This document shows positions 36,581 through 46,945 of a DNA stretch of 64,000 nt, piece after piece. The stretch spans positions 1,922,001-1,986,000 of the forward strand of contig JBLDXI010000019.1 in assembly GCA_047495785.1 (NCBI GenBank), given 5' to 3'. Within the stretch, counting starts at the first letter, position 1, and every line of letters begins with the position of its first letter. Made by a program: the position numbers and the translations under genes. Source of the stretch: Lepidodermella squamata. Taxonomy: Eukaryota > Gastrotricha. The notes beneath the pieces were generated by a model. That model searched no databases, was not told the origin of the DNA, and saw nothing but the letters and a program-made list of their open reading frames with translations.

Positions 36581-37495
36581 CCTAATTTCTGTCTTTTTTA
36601 GGTTTTCCTACTTTACCAGCCAGCTGAAGTTTTAGAAACCAATCGGCAATAAAACATAATTCTAGAGGAGTTCTTGGGCTATCGAATGCCGATATGCTCT
36701 CAAGTCTGGAAATTTTACCTGGGTTTAAGACTAATTTTATATTCACCTTGTCTCCCAGCTGGAAATGCGGAGTCGGGCGCCCTCATTTTAATCGGGCGGC
36801 CAAATTTAGGATACTCTGCTTACGCGAGAATTTATAATTTATCTGAAAAAATTCTTATTGTTAGAGCAGAAATCCCTTATTCCGGCCGTTACCTAAATTC
36901 GGCCGCTGCGACCTAACTTCGGCCACAGGCCGAAATCTGGACCCCAAAGTAGAACACCCCGCCCTAATTTTGGCCGCTTGGTTTTTCCTACTTTGCCAGC
37001 CATCAGGTGAATTTTTAGAAAATGTTAGGCAGAATTAAAGACGAATTCTTAGGCTATCGAATGCAGTTTTCCGCTAGTCCGGACGATTTTACCTTGATTT
37101 ATGGCTAATTTTTTAGCCACCCAGACACCCGGAGCAGGGTGCCCTAATTTCGGCCACCTCATCCAGGTAAACTAATACCATAAGCTTGGTATCGTTAGAT
37201 TTTTCTCAAAAAGCTGAATTTAAAAACCGCCTTTGTTCCTTCACCTGTGAGCTTTTCCTTGACGACGTAAGGTATTAGCGTAACTGGGCGAGGTGGCCAA
37301 AATTAGGGCAACGGGTTCCCTAATTCCGGCCAGGAGTCCAAAAGTGAAGGTAAAACCGTCTGGACTTGCGGAAAACTGCATTCGATAGCCCAAGACCTCC
37401 TCTATAATTCTGTATTTACCAAATATTATCTAAAAATTCACCTGGCTGGTAAAATAGGAAACCCCCAAAAATGGCCGAATTTAAGGCTATTCAAA
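36581..37495. mobile_element. inverted-repeat element built around the word CCTAATTTTGGCC
   Basis: Segments 36961-37225 and 37225-37495 are near mirror images: the left arm runs through TTCCTACTTTGCCAGCCA and CTATCGAATGCAGTTTTCCG, and the right arm carries the reverse complement of both. A third, direct copy of the arm lies at 36581-36780. The word CCTAATTT(C/T)GGCC and its complement recur at least eight times. It has no coding capacity and lies between two predicted glycan-enzyme genes. Confidence 0.7.
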
Positions 37496-37798
37496 TGGTG
37501 TCAATTTGAAAAGACAGAAACCAAAAGCATCGCGCTACATAATAATTTGAGGTGTCGCGTGGCGCTATTTTTTTAATTTGCGCGCACTTTTTTGTTTTGC
37601 ACGAAGTTTTAATTTTATTTGCGCGACGTTCGAATTATTTTTGCACGAGACCTTGAAAATGTTTGGCTTCAATAAAGTTGAATAACGTGTCAATAAATTA
37701 AGCCTCTGATGATTTTTAGGTGAAGAATCTTGGTCGTTTTTTATTCAGCAGTTCACACAGTTTCATCGCAAAAATATTAATTCAATACGAAATGTTGG

Positions 37799-40462
37799 TC
37801 ATAGCAAATCATATACGGGTCCAGTCGATGTTTGCGGCAATGGCCGACCGCTGTAGTCGTCAAAAGCGCAGCGTGCCGGTTTCGTCCAGGGTATCAATCG
37901 CCGTGTAGGTGCCAAGGAAAAATGCGAAGCCGACTCGCCAAATCCACTTCGAGTAATAATGAGAAAGTCCATTCTAGTCAGCAGCATCCAGTCGACGTAG
38001 GTTTTCGCCGCCTCGAACCAACTTGCATCGTCCATTGCCGCCGTTTCCGACATATGATCGATGTGGCGAGTAGTTAAATTGTAGCCTTTATCAGTGTTGA
38101 ACATTTTAACTCGGTGGGTGCCATTTGAGGTGCCGAGGGATAGCAAATTTCCTAATTCGGCCTGCAGATCTGTGTAGACTTTGTCCCAATCTGTTGTCAT
38201 GAAAATTGTGACATCTCGGCCGCTGAATTCAGGCAGTTCTATTATAAGGCGGCGAACTTCGTTCGCGTAGCACTTCAGCTCGTCGGGTTTGTAATAGTTC
38301 AAGTTGTCGAGACCTATCAATAAACAAATTTGAAAAAGGCACTGTTATATGAAAATCAAGTAAATAAGAAGAAAATTAAAAATTGCTGATTTTGGTATAG
38401 TGACTCCCCGTAGCCATCCTAACCCTAACGATCACCCGAGCTCAAACCTCAAACTTAAGCTCAATCCTAACCCCAAAGTCTACAATATATGTGATATCAG
38501 CCATCCGAATTTTCTGGAATTTTACGAGTACCTAAACATAAGGCCTGGTCTTTACTTTGAAAAAGCAACACAGTCATGATAAAAAATCCTCCATCTGGTT
38601 CTGCTAGTTTAGTACGTTCATGGCGTGAAATAGATGAATTTCCGAATTTTTAAAGGGCCTAAACTAATTTTTCGAAACTTCCAAGGATATCGTGATTGAT
38701 CAGCATCTGAAGTTACAACGAATCACGAATCATTTAGGCTCATTATTCACTGTAGAATAAACACGTTGCCCTCTATTTTGTGGCAGTATTCGAGAAGCGA
38801 CCTAAGACTTACCGTAAATTGGGACAAAATGGCCTCGGGATAAAATGACCCTCTGGTTTTTTCGCATTTTTACACGTTTCAGAGGGTCCCGAATTTAGGG
38901 TTTCGAATTTATAGGAAAAGCTCAATTTTCTCCAGGTTTGGGGCAAATTGCACAGGTGATTTGGGGTAAATTGGCCAAGCTTACCCTTATAATGGGTTTT
39001 TAATATTTACTGATTATGAGGGTTGAATGGGGTCGCCTGGGGTCGCGATTTTTTTGCTGTCATCTACGACGAAAATTGTAGAAGGAATGTCATCTGAACA
39101 TCAAACCTTATGATTGGCTGGAAATCCAATTTAAAGGAGTCATTTTTATCTCTCTAAACTCACCTTTATACAACAACATGCTGTGACCTCATTTTGGGAC
39201 ACACCTGGCTAGAAATTTGCAAGCTACATAGCGAAGGCTTGTTGATAATCGTTCCCGTGAATTTTTGTAAAGTTTGCCCAAATAGTTTTTGAGCCATCGA
39301 TAAAAATGTTAAAACTTCAAGTTTTGGCAAATCAACCCCAAAGATTCATTTTGCCCCTAACGACGGTATTAAAAATGAGTTTCCTCAGCAGGCGAATGAT
39401 AAATTTGAACTTACGATACGTTCTCAACTGAATGCCAAGTTTGACAGATCTGTCCCAATATTTGCGCCCAACACTTTCTTCGATAATTTCATCCAGCAAA
39501 GCCGCCAATTTTACATTCGGCCTCCCGAATAAAACTCGAAGTGCCGCTGAAATCGCAACATTCAAATCTTTCGTTGTCTCCACCAAACCAGGCGCGTTTC
39601 TGTTGAACGCCTCCTCAAAGCCCTTATTCTTCAGAAGAGCATCCAGACCTGCATGTCTATTCGTGATCAGCTTCAAATACTTGAATTTCGCATAATCATA
39701 GGTGAAATTCTGATTTTCAAACGTTTTCACGTACAGATCATTGCTCATATCGCCGCGATGAGCCAGCCATTTTGTGTTATTAGCATTCGACGGATCGTCA
39801 AATAACTGTTTATATAACTCACCATCGACGTTATACAAATGTTCGTTGACCTGGAAAAATTCCACGACATCAGTCGGCCGGCGCCAGTTGAAGTGGAAAA
39901 CGCGATCGGTGGCTAAGGCGAGGTAAAACGCGATGACTACGCCTCGCAACCTATCTCCGAACCCGGCGCACTTGAGTTCGCGAATCATGCCTGAACAGGG
40001 TCCAGTAGGGTCTCGGTTGCTCAAAGCCGGGTACATGAAATCGAGACATATCGAACTGTCGTAGGGGTCGAATTTGCATGTTGAAGTGACTGTTGCCACA
40101 GATTTCGACGATTCTAGCTGTAAATTCATTCGGATAAGGTAATTTCGCCGTATTGATTGAGCGAGCTCTTCAGCTTTCACTTGATTCGGCCGTAATGGGA
40201 CGGGTTTAACGGTTGTTGATTCGATGGCAACCTCCTCGTCGTATGATTGCGGCAAATCGTCATCGGTTCGATTTGACGAAGATGAAAAGAAATCGATGAT
40301 ATTTGATTTAAAATCAAAGTTGAGGATAACTTGAAGGGTAGGTGATTTGATGACAAAATTTCGGCTGATGTTAGGCGAAATTCCGTAGAGTGTGAATAAC
40401 AGTGAAATCAAGCTGAGTGATATAGTCAAGGTTACAAGGCATTTATTTGAACCTGGTGCCAT
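37799..40462 (-). CDS. fucosyltransferase-like Golgi glycosyltransferase D
   Basis: Exons 40462-39415 and 38313-37799 give 520 residues. The type II topology has an anchor at residues 9-28 (VTLTISLSLISLLFTLYGIS). Catalytic landmarks are CAGFGDRLRGVVIAFYLAL with ATDRVF, then LGIQLRTYR split by the intron, VTIFMTTDWDKV, TRHIDHMSETA and DWMLLTRMDFLIITRSGFGE. The protein ends CAFDDYSGRPLPQTSTGPVYDLL, nearly identical to paralogues E and F. The intron position, inside the codons after the Q-x-R motif, is shared with E and F. The proposed activity, transfer of fucose from a GDP-sugar in the Golgi lumen, rests on motif order and is not demonstrated. The 1.1-kb intron contains an inverted element. 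Confidence 0.75.
38811..39367. mobile_element. array-ended inverted element in intron of glycosyltransferase D
   Basis: The left end begins TACCGTAAATTGGGACAAAA and the right end is its imperfect inverse (TTTTGCCCCTAACGACGGTA). Degenerate words such as GGGGCAAATTGCAC and GGGGTAAATTGGCC recur inside the left end, with inverse copies at the right (AATCAACCCC, TTTTGCCCC). It is about 557 bases with no coding capacity and ends 48 bases from the exon 1 donor. Confidence 0.6.
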
Positions 40463-40859
40463 TTCGGTATGCTGCGTATAGCGAAACGATTAAGACTTGA
40501 ATAATCACGTTTGCACACAAGTGCAATGGGATGAATTTTCATTAATTATTTAACCCGAGATGTGAGAGAAAGAAGATTGATCTATGTAATCTTTTTGTGC
40601 CTTCGGTGCAATAATCAGGTGAGATATTGATCTGAGCTTATTACAGGTCAGATTAATAAAAAATAGAACGAATATTGGCGTGTCCAATCAATAAAGCTAT
40701 TTTTTATAGTTGCCCTACTTCAGCCAGAGTAATTTCGGGGGTAGATATATAATTAACCGTGGTAGGTAATGGACACGGCGCCTTTCGAAATGCAGCAGTT
40801 TCTCCGCTAAAAGAAACGACCACCGATCGTGATAAACTCTTTAATTCGGTAAAATAAAA
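40463..40859. other. upstream region of glycosyltransferase D
   Basis: About 400 bases between the start of glycosyltransferase D and the candidate large element. No gene or recognisable repeat; possible promoter sequence for the minus-strand gene. Confidence 0.35.
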
Positions 40860-41136
40860 TCTGTCGCCCCAAAATCAAGATCAATAAATGTTCGCCCTCA
40901 TTTTAAATAAGCGCGCCCTCAAAGTAAGCAAAGCCGCCCCGATTGCGCAACTGTCGCCCCTCAATGGCGAATGTTCGCCACAAGTGCGAGCCTCAGAATA
41001 AAACCATAGAATTTATTATTTACTACAAAATCTTTTACTCAGTTTTTTCATATTTTCCTCGCTCATAACTTCCAAAAATGGAAAGCGCGGTGCTGCGGCT
41101 CAACTAATTGCTGTTTGCGAGTAGTATAACTAATTG

Positions 41137-41345
41137 CATTCTTGTGAAGCCGTCCACCCACTTTTATCGCCCACGGCGAATTTTTTACGCCCATACGTAT
41201 TTAGATAGAACTCGATGTGCTGATCATTTTGGTGAAAACCGCATGACGATACGACACTCCTACGCTTGGGCGTAACGCTGGGCGCAGGCTTCACATTTTG
41301 CGCGCGTTGTGTGAAGCTGTCAACCCATCTCGCCACCCATTGTTA
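41137..41345. repeat. inner inverted repeat, left arm
   Basis: About 205 bases nearly identical, in reverse orientation, to 45735-45945. It contains the recurring words GTGAAGCCGTCCACCCAC and GTGAAGCTGTCAACCCAT. The reading frame that appears in both arms is a consequence of the duplication, not clear evidence of a gene. Confidence 0.85.
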
Positions 41346-41690
41346 TGATCAGCGTGCGCGCGCACGCAATAGCGAGAAAAGGAAGAGTTACTTCATTTGC
41401 GTCATAGCGCACTTTCCTTCTTTATTTTTCTCGAGCTTCATCATGACGATGACTTCCATACAATTTGAAATCATAAATTAGATTGATTGAAAGCAACAAA
41501 AATTTTCGCTGGAATCAGCAGCAGCAGTAAGAGTCAATAAAATATTGCCATGTTTTCAGAATTATCGTCTGGATTTTAACAAATATTGAAATATTGTAAT
41601 GTAACTAACGGCTTTAACAATCATCGATAAGATCTGAGATACATCAAGTAAGTATAAAATGAAGTATTTCAGACAATTAATAATTTTGAG

Positions 41691-42992
41691 TTATTGACGT
41701 TTAAGCGAAACAATGGGTTCAAAATGGCCGCTAAGGCCGAAGCCAGAGAATTTTAGGAAAATGGCGCCATTAGAATGGTCAAAAGCAATTGTATTATTTG
41801 CACTTGAAGTGTCATAATTTAAGGCAATCACATTCTCGTAAGTATAACGGTGCCAGCCGCTTCGAGTGGCGCCAGCGATGCTGGAGTGCTCGGCGCCGTA
41901 GATGAATATTGGTATTTGAAACAGGGCCGCGGCGGCGTGTACTTCTGGGCCATCGGTTGGCTGCCCGAGCTTGAAAGGCTTGTGGCTTTTCAGGAATTGG
42001 TTTATTGATTTGTGTTTCGTGTGGTCCAGGCATCCTTTGAAGAGTTCAGCATTCTCGGCCAGGTATGCGCTTATCGCCGCTCGTACCTGGTAATTGAAAT
42101 TTTATTCATTAGAATTCACACTTTTTTCAAGAACTAGAATCTTAGAATATTTCAAAATTCACGTTTTTCACGTTTTTCTCAAGTTTCTGAACTTTTAGTT
42201 CAGGTATTTTAATATTATTGAAGCCCTGAAATATTGTAAAATTCCCTTAATTTATTGTGACAATTCGAGACGTTTTCGAGCTATTTTTCTACTGCAAAAT
42301 TTCTTAATAATTTCCTAGCCCTAACTCTATTTTTTTTAATTATTACCTTCGGATGTTGTTCGGCATCGTTGAAAAGCCAGAACGCTATTGATCGAGGGAA
42401 GCAGTTGCCGTCGCCCTTAGTTGGCCAAGTTTGAAAGGGGATGCTGCGCTCCCACGAAATTTGAGGGCAGCTTTTAACGTTAGCCAAACGCTTAGGAACC
42501 AGCGAATGGTCGAGTCCGCAAAGAGTCGCAGCTCGAAGGCGGGATTCATAACTTGGCGGTAAGAACTTCGGGTGAGAGATTGAACGATTTCGTTGATTGT
42601 TACTCGGCTTGTATTTTTCATTCGCTAGATTCACTGTGGAGTTTGCCGAATCTGAAATATCCAAAAATGAATGAAAATGAAATGAAAATTTCAAATAAAT
42701 CTTACCATCTGAAATTACAGCAGGTTCCGAAGTTGGAAGTTCAGCTGGTTTCGGTTCCACATTGTTCGACTTTCTTCGTTTCGCCGGGATAGGCAGATTC
42801 TTCCGAGGGCTAGGCGATGGAATCGGCGGCAAGGAATCTGTAGAATAATTAAGGTGGAATAAATCAGTTGACATCACAGGAAATTCATACCTTGGCTGTG
42901 ATCAGCTTTCGATTCTGAAGCCGAGGACAAATCGATGAACACTTTCCTTTTCTTGGATCTTCGCGTTACCAAGACCGAATCATCGAAAACAT
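41691..42992 (-). CDS. OTU-type cysteine protease (5' end not defined)
   Basis: Four joined exons were traced: 42992-42891, 42837-42706, 42651-42347 and 42086-41691. At least one exon is missing upstream. The N-terminal part is basic and Pro-rich with a nuclear-localisation-like RRSKKRKV. The OTU fold begins at KGDGNCFPRSIAFWLF, which supplies the catalytic Asp and Cys. IPIFIYGAE and, 12 residues from the stop, SGHFEPIV supply the catalytic His. OTU enzymes cleave ubiquitin chains, and OTU domains are also carried by several kinds of transposable element. The gene lies between the arms of a large inverted repeat, so it may be element cargo. The last exon is open from its splice site to TAA with no break, so the domain appears intact. 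Confidence 0.75.
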
Positions 42993-43261
42993 CTGCAGGG
43001 CAAGAAACAGTTGAAAAATACGATTTAAATGAAAAATAGGATATTCAAACCTCACTCATCTATCAATAATGAATAATGACTCTGAACAAAACGTTATCTC
43101 TTAGTTAGTAAAGATATTAGTCGATTCTCTTAAAAATTTCCAAACTTTAAGTTACCTATTTTGCATTAGGGTTAGAGGATCTCGAAAATGAGATGTGAAC
43201 TCATGGCGAGAACAATGCGAAAAATTAAAAAAAAATCGAGATTTACTATCAAATAAGGCAC

Positions 43262-43490
43262 TTGTTAATGGGATTAAAGATCTGGAGAAATTTTGTCCAA
43301 TCGGGTAAGATACCGAAAATTACAGAACTAATTACCATCAGGGTTTTCCGGATATTCTCCGGGAAAAATAAATCTCGGTTAAATCACGGCTAAAAGACGG
43401 AATTTCCTCTCAAATTAACAAAATTTGTGAAATTTCCTACAAAAAGCTGCCAAGTTAAAAAATAGTTGCCCTACTTCCGGGACACTTAGA
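43262..43490 (-). mobile_element. truncated MITE of the GTGTCCCAGAA family, copy 3
   Basis: Minus-strand copy: the end GTGTCCCGGAAGTAGGGCAAC and the interior ACCGAAAATTACAGAACTAA match the copies at 29776 and 32754. The other end is missing. Confidence 0.55.
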
Positions 43491-45210
43491 TTTACTTTCC
43501 TTCCCGAATAATATCTAACGGAAAATAATCTACTGGAAAATGGTAAATGGGATTGACTTGCGTCAAATTATTCTGGGTTTGTGACGGGGAACTCCCGTTG
43601 TCGTAGGTCGTGTTCCGTCTGTCCGTCTGTCCGTCGTCAAGGAGGATGTATTGTGAGCTTAAAAAATGTTCGTGTGTGTATGTGTGCGTGTGTGCGTGGA
43701 GGATTACTAAGTAATTACTAAAAATGCGCTGCCACTCGATGCTGCGTGCAGTTGTGCGCACGACGCCGGCGCAAACTTGAGACATGGCGTCATCGGTCGT
43801 CCTGTTTTCAATCCTCCTATGAAAAAGCTCCCGTGCACATGCAATTCATACTATTTTTAAGCATGCGACAGGGCAACATAGTCTGCGACTACCGGTGGTA
43901 GCACATTCACACCCGATTACGTTCTTTTGTAAAAACCCTTCTCTGCATGCGCTCTATTTTTACCGAATAAGCAAATGTGACTAACACGTAAATGTTCAAA
44001 TACTAGCACATTCGTAGTTTGTAGCTCATCTTGAATTGAAGCCCTTCTGAGCAACGACACATTGACTTGCAAGCCCATCTCGAATAATAGCCCGGGCTGT
44101 TACATAACTTGATAAGCTGCGTGATATGGACCCTAATGTCGAGTGGTGTAGGTGGCGGTTACCGAATGATTCTCAAATGAAGAATCAATTGCATCTGGCA
44201 ATTACGCCGTCGACGCGCGTGGGTAACACGTTACATGGCTATGCGCAATGCTGAGCAGCAAGTCAAGGATGTGTAAGAAAACTTCGTACGTAGGTTATGC
44301 ATGTGCAAGGTCACACGTGCCCAAGTACTTGGCACGGAGTTCCCCGTCAACTGTCAAAGGCCGCAGGCCGACAGTGGTAATCTGATGCTTCGAAAATTGC
44401 GTCGGTCTGATAGAAATCAAAACTATAGTCGGCGCTAGCACTAAGCCTAAAACTAATAACATTTTTCAGATCAAAAAGCTATATATTTTGGTAAAATTAG
44501 AAACGCTCTCCTACATGTTTGTCATGTCTCGGAACTTAAATGGGCCGCATTAAAGCGTGGAATGAAAAAATGGTGTAAAATGTAGCGTATGGTATTAAAA
44601 GCCTAAAAATAAGTAAATGTCTAACCTTCGATAGTTTGCCGAGTCGATCGCGTATTTCGACCCATGGCCGTGCGTTCAGCTCTTAGTTTAATCAGATCAA
44701 TAACAAAAGTGATTAATAAACTAAAACAATAGGAAAATTTGTTATCTGTTTATTCGTTTGTGAGCTGATAGTAACGAAAATCGATGGAGCGTGGAGGACA
44801 ATAGGGAAAAGCTAGCTGCGGTAATCAACAAAAATGATTAGGGATGGGATGGGAACAGAGTCATAGGGTCTCGGATCTCAGGTATAGGATATAGGATATA
44901 GGACATAGGACATAGGATTAAGAAATTCTACATGTCCGACAATCATTTCACCCGGTTTTTTCCTATTACGAGTCCATTTACGCTTTGCGTGATTATTTTT
45001 GAGGCGGCTTAGAAGCGCCGCCCGCCCAGCGAAGAGATAGGCGCGCGTGATCACCGTCGCCATCACGCTACAACAAGGTGCACAGGTGCGCCGGCACCGC
45101 TTTGATCACAGCGCTGCCGCTTCAACAATCAGCAAGCTCTGGAGCTGTATGGATCTTGATTTCTATCATTTTCAAGTTGATTATCATCTGCCACTGCCAT
45201 AATATCATGA
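43491..45210. other. 1.7-kb stretch inside the large element, no gene confirmed
   Basis: Contains short simple repeats: GTCTGTCCGTCTGTCCGTC near 43617 and a GTGTG-rich run near 43671-43698. A short ATAGGATATAGGACATAGGA microrepeat lies near 44883-44917. An upstream exon of the OTU gene should lie here or beyond, but no candidate was convincing. Confidence 0.4.
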
Positions 45211-45537
45211 AAAAAAAAATTCGAAAATTCCTTTTTTATTATTGAGACGTCCCATTCGTTGAATGGATGGGCCGAAGCCATGGGTCCCGAATGAGCGCTC
45301 TTAGGGTCGCTTGTTGGGGTCTCTTGAGGACAGCTCGGTAGCGATTAGTGCAGTCTCGCTGACACTCCTAATCTACCACTTTTCACTTTTGTAACACGAT
45401 GGAGTGGTCGGCCACCGTCGGGGTAGAGCGTCATTGATAAACCACGGTCGACCCGGGTGGGGATCGAACTCGTGCCCATCGATCTTGACGCTCAATACAC
45501 AGCAGACAGCTATCCACTGAACTACTGTGTGCCCCTG
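45211..45537 (-). mobile_element. tRNA-derived SINE
   Basis: Reading the minus strand, the head resembles a tRNA: GGGGCACACAGTAGTTCAGTGG with an A-box-like TAGTTCAGTGG (45514-45524), and a B-box GTTCGATCC (45461-45469). An unrelated body follows, with an A/T-rich tail ending at 45211. The element is flanked by the direct repeat AATATCATGA (45201-45210 and 45538-45547), a typical target-site duplication. The internal RNA polymerase III promoter, tail and duplication together identify a SINE. Confidence 0.85.
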
Positions 45538-45734
45538 AATATCATGAATATTTCGTCAAAATAACCACTCGGAAACGCCTTCCAATTCATCACTTTATTC
45601 AGTTCAAATAACCGCGGCCTTGAAAAATATAATGACAGTATGGAATAAAATAATAACAAAATGTAATCCTGGTGCCGAAAAAAATAGTATTCATACGCGC
45701 CATTACACGAATCAAGCGCGTACACAATGACGCG

Positions 45735-45945
45735 AACAATGGGTGGCGAGATGGGTTGACAGCTTCACACAACGCGCGCAAAATGTGAAGCCTGCGCCCA
45801 GCGTTACGCCCAAGCGTAGGAGTGTCGTATCGTCATGCGGTTTTCACCAAAATGATCAGCACATCGAGTTCTATCTAAATACGTATGGGCGTGAAAAATT
45901 CGCCGTGGGCGTTAAAAGTGGGTGGACGGCTTCACAAGAATACAA
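45735..45945. repeat. inner inverted repeat, right arm
   Basis: Near-identical reverse copy of 41137-41345, differing at only a few positions. The identity breaks off at both sides, near GAACAATGGG and CACAAGAATACAA. Confidence 0.85.
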
Positions 45946-46945
45946 ATTGCGGGTATTCTCGGCCCTGCCAGATGAGCTGCTAGCTCATTTTTTATCCAAA
46001 CTGTTCGAATAGTACCTTGAAGATGGCAGTGCGATGGGCTATCGGTGGCGCGGTCTTTGAAGCATTTGATTTGAAACCAATCCCAAGGCCGAAATGGCGA
46101 CATTATTATCGATCATGTCGCCACACGTTACAGGTTAACGTTAACGGTTGAACCATCTAAACGCTGATCGCTGATCTAAACGCTATTTTTAGGGCGGCTG
46201 TGGCAGCCGGTCATTCTCTTTGCATAGCTCTTAGCTGTCTATAAGGTCATATCGCAGATTTTTTACAACAGAACTGGACAGCAAAGTTAGCTAGCTAATG
46301 AGTTACGCCCGCAACGAGTTGATTGTCACAGCGACCGAGTTTAACGACCGGACATAACCTCACACAACTTTATAGCTTTCCGGCGTGTAAACACTCGGAC
46401 GCCGATAATCCCTTGATCCCGCGACAGTAAAGCGCGGCGAGCTTGCAACACTTCGACTTCTTTCGGTTATTTCGGATTTAGGTATTTCGGTTCATATACC
46501 GGTTCGCCCGATGTACTGCTGATTCAAATAAAGAAATAGAGGTGCGACTAATAGGTATCATCATCAAATCAGCGCGAAATAGGTTTCTTTTTATTCAAAC
46601 GGGGCGAAGTTTTATATTCTAGGGCGGCTGATTTTCATGCAGGCGCGGCCTTTCGCTGTAAGGGGCGGATTAAGGTGGATTAGTGCGGTGATTACGCAAT
46701 GAATTTATTTATTTTTGGGCGACACAAATGGGGCGAACTTTTACATTTTTGGGCGACAGATTTACACGCACCCTTTTTAATTTGTTTGAATTTATTTCAT
46801 TTGATCGCAAGCAAGAATCAATAATTTTACCATTTATGGCAAAAGTAAAATAACATAACTTTATGCGGTAAAAAAACGAAAACAGCGAAGTTAAAATTTA
46901 CAATTAATTATTTCTTATTTCATAATTTTAAAGCATCGAATCTTT

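Larger units (their letters stand above)
40860..46765. mobile_element. candidate 5.9-kb inverted-repeat element carrying an OTU protease gene
   Basis: Both outer ends start with AATCTGTCGCCC and contain further degenerate words (TTCGCCC, GCGCGCCC, GCCGCCCC), in opposite orientation (40860-41000 and about 46590-46765). Further in is a near-identical inverted repeat of about 205 bases (41137-41345 and 45735-45945). The enclosed DNA holds an OTU-type cysteine protease gene, a SINE and a MITE fragment, but no recognisable transposase or reverse transcriptase. The outer and inner repeats could belong to one element or to two nested ones. No target duplication was identified. Confidence 0.5.

Noticed and set aside
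36674-36916. 80-residue reading frame
   Set aside because: Lies in the third arm of an inverted-repeat element and has no protein-like features.
38400-38480. Telomere-like CTAACCCTAAC words
   Set aside because: Only two or three degenerate copies in ordinary AT-rich intron sequence; no array.
45440-45537. Possible tRNA gene on the minus strand
   Set aside because: A and B boxes are present, but the sequence continues into a SINE body with tail and target duplication, and the acceptor stem does not close as in a tRNA.
41130-46012. Near-identical reading frames beginning MARWVDSFTQRAQNVK on opposite strands
   Set aside because: They follow from the 205-base inverted repeat and diverge where the repeat ends.
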